A DNA stretch of 64,000 nt from positions 62,001 through 126,000 of the forward strand of contig JANQJK010000006.1 of the NCBI GenBank assembly GCA_028281665.1, in the 5' to 3' direction. The notes under the pieces are model-generated. The model was not told where the DNA came from. It searched no databases and saw only the letters and a program-made list of their open reading frames with translations. Origin of the DNA: Hyphococcus sp. (lineage in GTDB: Bacteria > Pseudomonadota > Alphaproteobacteria > Caulobacterales > Parvularculaceae). Positions 47,428 through 56,316 of the stretch are shown here, piece by piece (within the stretch, counting starts at the first letter, position 1; every line of letters begins with the position of its first letter). The position numbers were made by a program, and so were the translations under genes.

Positions 47428-49662
47428 ATGTTTCGCGACAGCTTCGCATGGCTCAAGGCGCTGCCGCTGCTGGCGGTGACCGGGGCGCTTGCGGTGATCG
47501 CGATATTCGCCCTTGCCGGGGCCCAGTCGCCGGACGGGCGCATGCGCGAGCAGCTCTTCGATTATTTCCAGCGTCTGGCGCCCGCCGGATATGACGCCGG
47601 CGAGCAATTTCACGTGGTGCTCATCGACCGGGAGAGCGTCAATCTGGTCGGCCCCTGGCCCTGGCCCCGCACGGTGCTGGCGGATCTGGTTGAGGCGGCC
47701 GCGCTTGCCGGCGCCAAAGGCGTCATCCTTACCGAGCCCGCGGACGCGCCGGACCCTTTGTCGCCGGAGACGATCGGCGCGTTCTGGCTCGAAGGCGCCA
47801 GCGACGACGCCCTGGCGCGCGAGCTGGCGCGCCTCCCATCCACCGATGCGGCGCTGGCGTCAGCCTTCAGCGGCGTCGCCGGCGGCGTCGGCGCCTCGCT
47901 CAATCCGCCGGAGAATCCCGCATTGGAGGTCGCCTTGCAGCGGGCCGACGTCGCCGATGCGCCGTGGCTTTCTGTTGTTAACGGCGTCGACTATCTGGCG
48001 CTGCCGGCGGCGCGCTACCTCTACAGTTTCGACGGAACGCTCGCCGACGCAGCGTCCCCGGCGATCGCCGCGCTTGCACCGGACGCCGATGGCGTCGTGC
48101 GCCGACTGCCGCTCCTGTGGGCCCTCGACGGCGACGCGGCGGCGTCCATCGCGCTGCGCGCCGCGCATCTCGGCGGCGAGGGCGGGACGGTCGTCGTGTC
48201 AACGGACCCGTCAGCGGCCCAGTCCCAGGGGCGCATCGTGCGTCGCATCGCAGTCGGCGACGCCGATATGAACGTTGCGGAAAACACTGCCATGCGCCTC
48301 TACATGCCCAGACGCATCAACGCCCCAACAACGTCGGCGGCGCAGCTCCTCGGCCGGGGTTCGAACAGCCAGCTCGCCGGCAAAGTCGTCCTGATCGGCC
48401 GCGACGGCGAGATCGGCGAGCTTGCGGCGACCGCGCGGGGACGCCTCGCGCCGGCCACGGTGCACGCCCTCGCCGCGGCCCAGATCGCAAGCGGCGCCGC
48501 AGCGACGCGCCCGCGCTGGGCCGGCTATATCGAGGCGCTCGGCGTCATGATCCTCGGCGCGGCGGCGATCATGACGGCGCAACGGCTGCAATTCTGGCAG
48601 GCCGTAGGCTTTGCCGCTGCAATCAGCGCGGTCCTGACGGTCGGCGCGTTCTTTATTTTCGCAGGCTCAAAAGTCCTCCTCGATCCGCTGGCGCCGTCGC
48701 TGGCGCTCTTTGTCGGCGCGTTGTCGGTCGCCGGCGGACGATCCATCGGCGGCGCGCTGCGCGATGACTCCGTGCGCGGATCATTTCACGACACGCTTCC
48801 CGAACCGGTCATGAAACGCCTGCGCGAAGGGGAAGGGGGAGAAATCCTTTCGGGAACCCGGCGCGACATCACCGTCCTCGCCTGCGAATTGCGCATCGCC
48901 GATGAAGACCTCGAAATGTTGCAGGATCACCCGGACGACGTAACGAAAATACTCGCGGCGGCGTCCATCGACCTGCGCGAAACCATTATCGATGCGGGCG
49001 GCGCAGCCGATCAGGCCGATGGCGGGCGCGCTTTCGCCTATTTCAATGCGCCGGGCGATCTCGCGGACCATATACAGGCAGGCTGCGCCACGGCCCTGCG
49101 CCTCATCGAAAGCATGGACAAAATCAACACGGACCTCGAAACGTCGAGCCGCACCCGCGGCGTGCAGGTCCATCTCGCGATCGGCGTCGCGACGGGCCTG
49201 TGTTTCGCCGGTCCGATGGGCCATGGCCGCAACAACCGCTATTCCGCGTTCGGTCCCGCCGTCGACCACGCAGCCTTCCTGCGCAGCCTGTCGGCCTATT
49301 ATGGCCCGGCCATGATCTGCGACGAGGCGGTCTACAAGGAAACCCATCACCAGTTCGCCTATCTCGAACTCGACAAGATCAAAACCCGCGACGCGGCGCG
49401 CCCGTTCAGCGTCTACGCCCTCATCGGCAACCCGTTCATCAAATCGTCAAAAGGGTTCCGCGACCTCGATGATTCTCATCGCGCGCTGCTCGCGGCGTAT
49501 CGGGGCGGCAATATCAGCGAAGCCCAGGAGATTCTGGCGCGTATCAAAAAGTCGCCGGGCGCCAAGATCGCCCTGTTCGATATTTACGAGGAACGCCTCA
49601 ATGCATTTGCCGCCAACGGCATGCCGGAGGATTGGGACGGGGTGACGATAGCCGGCGCCTGA
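47428..49662 (+). CDS. CHASE2 domain protein with degenerate class III cyclase domain
   Basis: Start set at ATG 47428 inside ORF 47185..49662; extracytoplasmic FDYFQRLAPAGYDAGEQFHVVLIDRESVNLVGPWPWPRTVLADL, three TMs, cyclase-like GVATGLCFAGPMG...YSAFGPAVDHAAFL. Confidence 0.85.
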   Translation: MFRDSFAWLKALPLLAVTGALAVIAIFALAGAQSPDGRMREQLFDYFQRLAPAGYDAGEQFHVVLIDRESVNLVGPWPWPRTVLADLVEAAALAGAKGVILTEPADAPDPLSPETIGAFWLEGASDDALARELARLPSTDAALASAFSGVAGGVGASLNPPENPALEVALQRADVADAPWLSVVNGVDYLALPAARYLYSFDGTLADAASPAIAALAPDADGVVRRLPLLWALDGDAAASIALRAAHLGGEGGTVVVSTDPSAAQSQGRIVRRIAVGDADMNVAENTAMRLYMPRRINAPTTSAAQLLGRGSNSQLAGKVVLIGRDGEIGELAATARGRLAPATVHALAAAQIASGAAATRPRWAGYIEALGVMILGAAAIMTAQRLQFWQAVGFAAAISAVLTVGAFFIFAGSKVLLDPLAPSLALFVGALSVAGGRSIGGALRDDSVRGSFHDTLPEPVMKRLREGEGGEILSGTRRDITVLACELRIADEDLEMLQDHPDDVTKILAAASIDLRETIIDAGGAADQADGGRAFAYFNAPGDLADHIQAGCATALRLIESMDKINTDLETSSRTRGVQVHLAIGVATGLCFAGPMGHGRNNRYSAFGPAVDHAAFLRSLSAYYGPAMICDEAVYKETHHQFAYLELDKIKTRDAARPFSVYALIGNPFIKSSKGFRDLDDSHRALLAAYRGGNISEAQEILARIKKSPGAKIALFDIYEERLNAFAANGMPEDWDGVTIAGA

Positions 49663-49689
49663 GGCGTCGCTGTCCCGGCGCAGTGCGCG

Positions 49690-50094
49690 CTAGGACGGAT
49701 CGCGCGCGTCGCCGAACACAAAGAACTTTGCGGTAAGAAAGTTGACGCCCATGCCGGCAACGGATCCTACGGCGATTGCGGCGATCGGATGGGACGCGAA
49801 AAACGGATACGCCGTTACAAGCAATGCGTAGACGCCGTAATTGACGGCGCCGCCGGCCGTCTGCAACAGCAGAAAGCGCCCCCATTCCTGCACCGGCGAA
49901 CGATCGCTCGCCTTAAAGGTAAACTTGCGATTGAGGATCCAGTTGCTGCTCGCCGCCGCGAGATACGAGACCAAGCGCGACAGATAGAGGTTCTGCAAAA
50001 AGAGATTGGCGCCCGTGAAAACGGCCGCATCGATGATAAAACCGAGCGTGCCGATGCCGCCGAATGAGATGAGTTGCCGCGCAAGATTCAACAT
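49690..50094 (-). CDS. GtrA family protein
   Basis: 134 aa, 4 TM; LISFGGIGTLGFIIDAAVFTGANL...RLVSYLAAASSNWILNRKFTFK. Confidence 0.92.
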   Translation of the reverse strand: MLNLARQLISFGGIGTLGFIIDAAVFTGANLFLQNLYLSRLVSYLAAASSNWILNRKFTFKASDRSPVQEWGRFLLLQTAGGAVNYGVYALLVTAYPFFASHPIAAIAVGSVAGMGVNFLTAKFFVFGDARDPS

Positions 50095-50146
50095 GGGCTC
50101 GCCGATAGTCGCACTGGCGCCATTATAGGCCGCCGCCCCTTACCAA

Positions 50147-51346
50147 TTACTCAAAAAGCCGCCCGCCCCGCCAGACCCGCGCGGCAATGAGCGCCAGGAC
50201 CGCCGCTGCGGCGCCCATGACGGCCATCATCAGATAGGCCGCCGCCGGCCCCATATCGCGCCAGACGAAGCCCGCGATGACCGTGGCGAGGCCGGTGACC
50301 GCGCCAACGCCGGTCGCGGACATTAACGTCATCGCCGTATTCACGAGCCGAACAGGAACGGCCCGGTCGACAAACTCAATCGAGCCGAGATAGGCCGCCG
50401 CGAATGTGAGAGCGTGCGTGATCTGCACAAGGAATAACATCGCCAGCGGCGGCTCCGCCGCGGTCAGCGTCCAGCGCAGCGCCGCCGCGCCGCCGCCCAG
50501 GGCGAGCAGGACAGCGGGCGACCGCCGGCGCACGACCCGGCGCGCCGCCACGAGGATAAAAATCTCAGCGACCACCCCGGTCGCCCAGAGCGCGCCGATG
50601 ACGATTTCAGAATATCCGATCGCAGACCATCGCAGATAGGAAAAGGCGTAATAGACGGCGTGCGCCCCCTGGGTAAGGCCCGCCGCAAAGAGCACCAGAA
50701 GAAACACCGGCGCCCGCAACAGCTTCGGCGCCTCGCGAAACGAAACGGGTTTTGCGCCGCCGCGGCCGCCGGCCTGGGCGGGCAACAGAAAGGACATGAC
50801 GAAAGCAAAGAGCGCCGCCGCAGCCATTGCCGGCGCAGCGGCGGCGATGCCGAAGCGGCCGAGCGCGGCGCCGCCAGCAAGAGTGGTCGCCAAAAACGCA
50901 AAGGAGCCGACGGCGCGAATGCGCCCATATTGCAGGTATCCGTTGCGGTCAGCGCGCAGGACCGCGGTATCGGTAAGGGGCACCAGCATGCCAAACGCCC
51001 ACAGCACGAGAAATGCGGATACGGCGATTAACGCCTTGTCAGGCGAAACAACAAGCCCGGCGGCGCCAACCGCGAACACGCCGGAAACGATGCTCAGCGC
51101 ACGGCGTTCATCGTCCTGATGATCGGCCCAGAATGCAATGAAAGGCCCTACCGCAAGGCGCGCGATGAGGGCGGCCCCGGTCAACACGCCGATCTCCGGC
51201 GCGGTAAATCCGTTCAAAGACAGCCAGCCGGCAAAGAAGGGAAGCTGCACGCCGAGCAGGACGAACTGGCCGCTGTAGAAAAGCGCATAGAAGGGCCCGG
51301 CAAGGCGCTTTGGCGAACTGGCGGGCGTCAGGCGGCCGAAATCCAT
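50147..51346 (-). CDS. MFS transporter (phenylpropionate/LacY-like)
   Basis: 399 aa, 12 TM; FYSGQFVLLGVQLPFFAGWLSLNGFTAPEIGVLTGAALIARL. Confidence 0.9.
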   Translation of the reverse strand: MDFGRLTPASSPKRLAGPFYALFYSGQFVLLGVQLPFFAGWLSLNGFTAPEIGVLTGAALIARLAVGPFIAFWADHQDDERRALSIVSGVFAVGAAGLVVSPDKALIAVSAFLVLWAFGMLVPLTDTAVLRADRNGYLQYGRIRAVGSFAFLATTLAGGAALGRFGIAAAAPAMAAAALFAFVMSFLLPAQAGGRGGAKPVSFREAPKLLRAPVFLLVLFAAGLTQGAHAVYYAFSYLRWSAIGYSEIVIGALWATGVVAEIFILVAARRVVRRRSPAVLLALGGGAAALRWTLTAAEPPLAMLFLVQITHALTFAAAYLGSIEFVDRAVPVRLVNTAMTLMSATGVGAVTGLATVIAGFVWRDMGPAAAYLMMAVMGAAAAVLALIAARVWRGGRLFE

Positions 51347-51397
51347 GGCGCGCGGTGTATACGAAATTGCAGTGAGCCGACAGATGCGTCTGGCCGG

Positions 51398-52096
51398 CTA
51401 GAGTTCCGAGGCTGCCCCCGCGACGATGCGACTGGGCGCCGCGAATGTCGCCGAACGGTCTTTCGCCCGCCGTTTGGCAAGGTCGTCCGCGGCGGCGCCG
51501 AGCGCGCGCACCATGTCGTTGAAACGACCGCGCATGTGATCGACCTCGTCGTCGTCAACCGGCTCACCCGCATCTTCCAGACTTCTCGCCGCGGCGGCAT
51601 AGATGTCTCGATGGTCCCGCAGGGTCCGGATACACTCCTCAACGATGGCAACGTCCCTCAGCGATACCCGCGGCGCTGAAACGGCATTGACGGCGATTGC
51701 ATGGAAGCGCGCTGCGTCGGCAAGCTTCCGGTCCGCGTCGGCCAAGAGGGCCGGGAAGCGGCCCGTCTGAGGCAGAAGGTCTACATAGGAGTCAACCGCG
51801 TCTGTCTTGGTGAACCTTTCTCCGTCGCCGCCGGTGATCCAGGCGAGAACCGGCGCCGGCTCGGGCTTTCTCCATTTGGTTGTTTCGACGTCGCGCGCCG
51901 CCTCGGCCAGGAGATCGCGCTCCGCCACCGGGGCTTTAAAGGTCTGAGGCGTTTGTCCGCCGCCTACGGCGCAACCGCCGATAAGAAGAAAGATCGCCGC
52001 GCAGAACGCGCGCGCTGCTGGTTGACCGCCCTTCACCAGACCCCTACTCCCACCAATACCGAAACGCCCACATTCACCCTTTCTGTTTATTAACAA
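51398..52096 (-). CDS. Putative lipoprotein of unknown function
   Basis: 232 aa ORF; lipobox-like FLLIGGC; true start probably downstream GTG (VKGGQPAARAFCAAIFLLIGGCAVGG). Confidence 0.6.
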   Translation of the reverse strand: MLINRKGECGRFGIGGSRGLVKGGQPAARAFCAAIFLLIGGCAVGGGQTPQTFKAPVAERDLLAEAARDVETTKWRKPEPAPVLAWITGGDGERFTKTDAVDSYVDLLPQTGRFPALLADADRKLADAARFHAIAVNAVSAPRVSLRDVAIVEECIRTLRDHRDIYAAAARSLEDAGEPVDDDEVDHMRGRFNDMVRALGAAADDLAKRRAKDRSATFAAPSRIVAGAASEL

Positions 52097-52122
52097 ACAT
52101 CCTCGGAAAAGTCAGCTGCGAA

Positions 52123-53079
52123 ATGACGGAACGCATCAAATTATTTCCGCCTGTTGAGCCGTTCGAGACCGGCATGCTTCGGGTATCGGACATTCATGAA
52201 GTTTATTATGAGGTTTCCGGTGCAATTAACGGCAAACCCGTCGTAGTCTGTCACGGCGGGCCCGGCGGCGGGTCTACGCCGTCAATGCGGCGATACTTTG
52301 ACCCCGAGCGCTACAAGATCATCGTGTTCGACCAGCGCGGCTGCGGCCGGTCTACGCCCCATGCCAGCCTCGAAGACAATACGACCTGGACGCTGATCTC
52401 CGACATGGAACTCTTGCGCGAGCGCCTTGGCGTTGAACGCTGGCAGGTGTTCGGCGGCTCGTGGGGGTCGACCCTGGCGCTCGCCTATGCGCAAAGCCAC
52501 CCCGACCGCGTCAGCGAACTTGTTTTGCGCGGCGTATTCACGCTGCGCCGGTCGGAGCTTTTATGGTTCTATCAGGAAGGCGCCAGCGCCATTTATCCGG
52601 ACGCCTGGGAAGGGTTCCTGAAACCCATACCGGAGAGCGAGCGCGGCGACCTGATGGCGGCGTATTACAAGCGCCTCACCGGCGACGACGAGAAAGCGCA
52701 ACTGGAAGCGGCGAAAGCCTGGAGCGTCTGGGAGGGCGGCACGGTCAGTCTCATGCCGTCAGCGGAGCGCATGTTGAATTTTTCATCGGACGCCTTCGCC
52801 ATCGCGTTTGCGCGGATCGAATGCCACTACTTCGTCAATGGCGGCTTTTTCGAACGCGACGATCAGATCATCGCCAATATTGACCGTATACGGCATATAC
52901 CGGCGACAATTGTTCAGGGCCGGTATGACGTCGTGACGCCCATGGTCACCGCCTGGGAATTGCACAAAGCGTGGCCGGAAGCGGATTTCGATCTGGTGCT
53001 GGACGCCGGGCACGCGGCGAGCGAGCCCGGCATTGTCGACAGTCTGGTGCGCGCGACGAACAAATACGCGGCGCTTTAA
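52123..53079 (+). CDS. pip: Prolyl aminopeptidase
   Basis: 318 aa; VVCHGGPGGGSTPSMRRYFDPERYKIIVFDQRGCGRSTPHASLEDNTTWTLISDMELLRERLGVERWQVFGGSWGSTLALAYAQSHPDRV. Confidence 0.97.
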   Translation: MTERIKLFPPVEPFETGMLRVSDIHEVYYEVSGAINGKPVVVCHGGPGGGSTPSMRRYFDPERYKIIVFDQRGCGRSTPHASLEDNTTWTLISDMELLRERLGVERWQVFGGSWGSTLALAYAQSHPDRVSELVLRGVFTLRRSELLWFYQEGASAIYPDAWEGFLKPIPESERGDLMAAYYKRLTGDDEKAQLEAAKAWSVWEGGTVSLMPSAERMLNFSSDAFAIAFARIECHYFVNGGFFERDDQIIANIDRIRHIPATIVQGRYDVVTPMVTAWELHKAWPEADFDLVLDAGHAASEPGIVDSLVRATNKYAAL

Positions 53080-54590
53080 CCCCCGCTGTTGAGCGCCGGC
53101 AGAATGAACGGCGCCCAGATGGTCGAATAGACGAGCACAAGACCGATGCCGAAGGGGCAAACCCATCGGATCAGGAACCGCCAGCGTTTGAACCACGCTT
53201 CCGATTTGAACCCGATCGCTTCGCGCGCCGTCGACGTGGTGACGATCCAGCCGGCGAAGATCGCCGCAACGAAGCCGGAGAGCGGCAGGATGATGTCTGT
53301 CGTCGCGGACAGAAAATCGAGAAGCACCATGCCTTCGAAGATCGGAATATTGCCGGCCGGCTGCCAGGTATTCCAGAAATTCGATTGATCCTCGCCATTG
53401 GGGCCGACTGCCGGCACCTGGCTCAGCGCGTTAAGAACGCCGATAGCAAAGATCACGATGCCGATGACGCCGGCGGATTTCCACCGGTTGTCGCCCTTCG
53501 ACTGTTCGTCGACCCATTTTGTCGATGTTTCGAGAAGGGCGATGGACGAGGTGATCGCCGCGAAGAAGGCGAGCAGGAAGAACAGGACGCCAAAAACGCC
53601 GCCGCCGGGCATGCCGTGAAAGGCGAGCGGCAGGGTCTGGAACATCAGCGTCGGTCCCGCGCCGGCTGCAAGCCCCATGGCGAAAACGATCGGGAAAATC
53701 GCAAGACCGGCGATAATGCCGACGCCGGTGTCGGCGATGGCGATGAGGCGCGACGACCGCGGCAGATCCTGATCGGACCGCATATAGGCGCCATATGTCG
53801 CCATCAGCGCCGAGCCGAGCCCGATGGAGAAGAAGGCTTGCCCGAGTGCGGCGGAGATCACCGACCCGCCATCGGTGAAACCGCGCATGAAGTCTTCCGG
53901 ACGCACGCCAAGGAGAAAATCGACGCCGCGGGGCGCATCGCCTTCGATCAGGGCGAACGCCAGGAGGATCAAGAGCAGGATAAAGAACGCCGGCATCAGG
54001 ATCGTCACCGCCGTTTCGATCCCGCCCTGAACGCCCCGGGCGACAATCGCGACGGTCAACACCATAAACAGCGCGTGATAGATGATCATGCGGGTCGGGT
54101 CGCTCAAAAGTTCGACGAGTTTCGCGCGAACCTGCTCATCGGTCTGACCGGCGAAGGCGCCCGCCGTCAGGCCGCCCAAGCCGTCGCGCGCCGCAGCAGC
54201 GATAAGATCGCCGCCGATCATCACCACATAGGCGAGCACCCATCCGGCGATGACCGAATAGAAGGTAAGGATGATGAAGGCGCCGATCATGCCGAGCCAG
54301 GACTGAATCGCCCAGAACGGCGAGCGCCCCTCGGCTTTTGCAATCTTGACCACGCTGCCGACCGCCGACATGCCGCCGCGCCGCCCGATAAACAATTCGG
54401 CCACAAGGACCGGCAGGCCGATCAATACAACGCAGATGACGTAGAAGAGGACAAACGCCCCGCCGCCGCTCTCACCGGCCACATAGGGGAACCGCCAGAG
54501 GTTGCCGAGCCCCACCGCGGAACCGATCGCCGCCAGGATGAAAGCCGCCTTCGACGACCAGGTTACGCCCTCGCCCGCTGTACCCTGCAT
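53076..54590 (-). CDS. Sodium-dependent transporter (SNF/NSS family)
   Basis: 504 aa; WSSKAAFILAAIGSAVGLGNLWRFPYVAGESGGGAFVLFYVICVVLIGLPVLVAELFIGRR. Confidence 0.96.
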   Translation of the reverse strand: MQGTAGEGVTWSSKAAFILAAIGSAVGLGNLWRFPYVAGESGGGAFVLFYVICVVLIGLPVLVAELFIGRRGGMSAVGSVVKIAKAEGRSPFWAIQSWLGMIGAFIILTFYSVIAGWVLAYVVMIGGDLIAAAARDGLGGLTAGAFAGQTDEQVRAKLVELLSDPTRMIIYHALFMVLTVAIVARGVQGGIETAVTILMPAFFILLLILLAFALIEGDAPRGVDFLLGVRPEDFMRGFTDGGSVISAALGQAFFSIGLGSALMATYGAYMRSDQDLPRSSRLIAIADTGVGIIAGLAIFPIVFAMGLAAGAGPTLMFQTLPLAFHGMPGGGVFGVLFFLLAFFAAITSSIALLETSTKWVDEQSKGDNRWKSAGVIGIVIFAIGVLNALSQVPAVGPNGEDQSNFWNTWQPAGNIPIFEGMVLLDFLSATTDIILPLSGFVAAIFAGWIVTTSTAREAIGFKSEAWFKRWRFLIRWVCPFGIGLVLVYSTIWAPFILPALNSGG

Positions 54591-54758
54591 TTGCTATCCC
54601 CTTGTTATCTGCGAAAAATTTCGCTGTTTGTGCCACGCCGGACCATTTTAGACAAATTTTTACGATTGTTAGCAAATATTGCTCAACGGAGCCGTGATCA
54701 AAGCCGCCGGCGCAGCGAAATTCGCTGGCGGAAGTAGATTGCGGAGGGGAGCGAGAGA

Positions 54759-55130
54759 GTGAACGAGCCTGTGAACGCCGATGGCGATCATATCGAGACC
54801 GATCAGCTCAACGGGCTGATCGCGGCCGCCGGCGTCGATGGCGCGCGCGAAATCCTCAATGCGTTCTGGCAATCGACCGAGGAGTTGCTCGACGTCCTGT
54901 CGAAACAGGTGAATGCCGGCGACCTCGAACTCGCATCGAAAACCGCCCACGCGATCAAGGGCATGGCGGCGAATGTGGGCGCGGCCCGACTTTCATCCAC
55001 GGCCTCCGATCTCGAAGTTGCGTGCAAAAACCATAGCCGCGATGCAGCACCGAAACTGATGGGAAACGCCCACTCCGACTTCGAAGCCGCGCGGGGCGAG
55101 TTGCTTGAGCATTTACGTAAGGCGTCATAA
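54759..55130 (+). CDS. Hpt (histidine phosphotransfer) domain protein
   Basis: 123 aa from GTG; LASKTAHAIKGMAANVGAARLSSTASDLE (phospho-His motif AHAIKG). Confidence 0.9.
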   Translation: MNEPVNADGDHIETDQLNGLIAAAGVDGAREILNAFWQSTEELLDVLSKQVNAGDLELASKTAHAIKGMAANVGAARLSSTASDLEVACKNHSRDAAPKLMGNAHSDFEAARGELLEHLRKAS

Positions 55131-55163
55131 GGCGAGCGCTGGGCGGAAATCGCCGGTCGCGCT

Positions 55164-56312
55164 CTAGAGAAAATCGCCGCGTTTCAAGACATCCTGATCG
55201 CGATAGACATATGCGCTCATCACCAGGCCAAAGCCGGCCATGATCGTCATCATCACTGTGCCGCCATACGAAACCAGCGGAAGCGGCACGCCGACAACCG
55301 GGGCGAGGCCCATTACCATCCCTGTGTTGATCAATACATAGAGCGCAAAGGTCGCAACGACGCCGACAACGGTGAGCCGCGCGAAATGCGACTTCGCCCG
55401 CGTCGCGATCGACAGGCCCGTCAGAATAACGGCGAGATAAAGCATCAGGAGACCGACGGACCCGACGAAGCCGAATTCCTCGCCGAAGATGGTGAAGATG
55501 AAGTCCGTGTGCATCTCGGGCAGAAACTGAAGCTGGCTCTGGGTGCCCTGCATAAACCCTTTGCCATCGAGGCCGCCGGACCCGAGCGCAATCTTCGACT
55601 GAAGCAAATGATATCCCTGCCCCGACGGATCGAGATCGGGATTGAGAAAGGTCGTAATGCGCCGGATCTGATACTCCTTCAGAATGTCGAACCGGTAGGC
55701 GGCGTAGCCCGCGCCGACGGCGCCGAGCACGCCCAGGAAACCGATCCGCCAACTCAGTCCCGCGACGAAAACGATAATCACGCCCGTGGCGCCAAGCAGC
55801 AGCGCGGTGCCGAGATCGGGCTGAATGAACACGAGGGCGACGGGGGCGCCGATCATCAGCGCCGGCGGAATGAGATAGAGAAGGTGGGAGACCTGCTCGG
55901 CGCGAAGCCCGTGATAATAGCGCGCAAGCCCCATGACGAGGCCGATCTTCATGGCCTCGGACGGCTGAAACTGTAAGCCCCCAAGCTCGATCCAGCGGCG
56001 CGCGCCCATATTGACCTCGCCGATGAAGGGCACCGCGAGAAGCGCGGCCAGCGCTGCAAAATAGATCGGATAAGCAAGCGCCATCCAATAGCGGATCGCG
56101 ATGAGCCCCATGCCGAGCAGCAGGCATGCTGCGAACCCGTAACGGATTGCGTGTTTCAGCGCCCATGGACGCCAGTGACCTTCGGCGACGGAGTAGAGCG
56201 TAATCACCCCGGCGAGGGCAATCAGTGTAAGGAGGATCAGCAGCGGCCAATGGGTTTTTGCAAGACGCGCGCGGATCCCGCGATGCGGCCCCGGCAGGAT
56301 CAGCGACGCCAC
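55164..56312 (-). CDS. rodA: Rod shape-determining protein RodA (SEDS glycosyltransferase)
   Basis: GTG start 56312; WIELGGLQFQPSEAMKIGLVMGLARYY, GSGGLDGKGFMQGTQSQLQFLPEMHTDFIFTIFGEEFGFVGS. Confidence 0.95.
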   Translation of the reverse strand: MASLILPGPHRGIRARLAKTHWPLLILLTLIALAGVITLYSVAEGHWRPWALKHAIRYGFAACLLLGMGLIAIRYWMALAYPIYFAALAALLAVPFIGEVNMGARRWIELGGLQFQPSEAMKIGLVMGLARYYHGLRAEQVSHLLYLIPPALMIGAPVALVFIQPDLGTALLLGATGVIIVFVAGLSWRIGFLGVLGAVGAGYAAYRFDILKEYQIRRITTFLNPDLDPSGQGYHLLQSKIALGSGGLDGKGFMQGTQSQLQFLPEMHTDFIFTIFGEEFGFVGSVGLLMLYLAVILTGLSIATRAKSHFARLTVVGVVATFALYVLINTGMVMGLAPVVGVPLPLVSYGGTVMMTIMAGFGLVMSAYVYRDQDVLKRGDFL

Positions 56313-56316
56313 GGGC

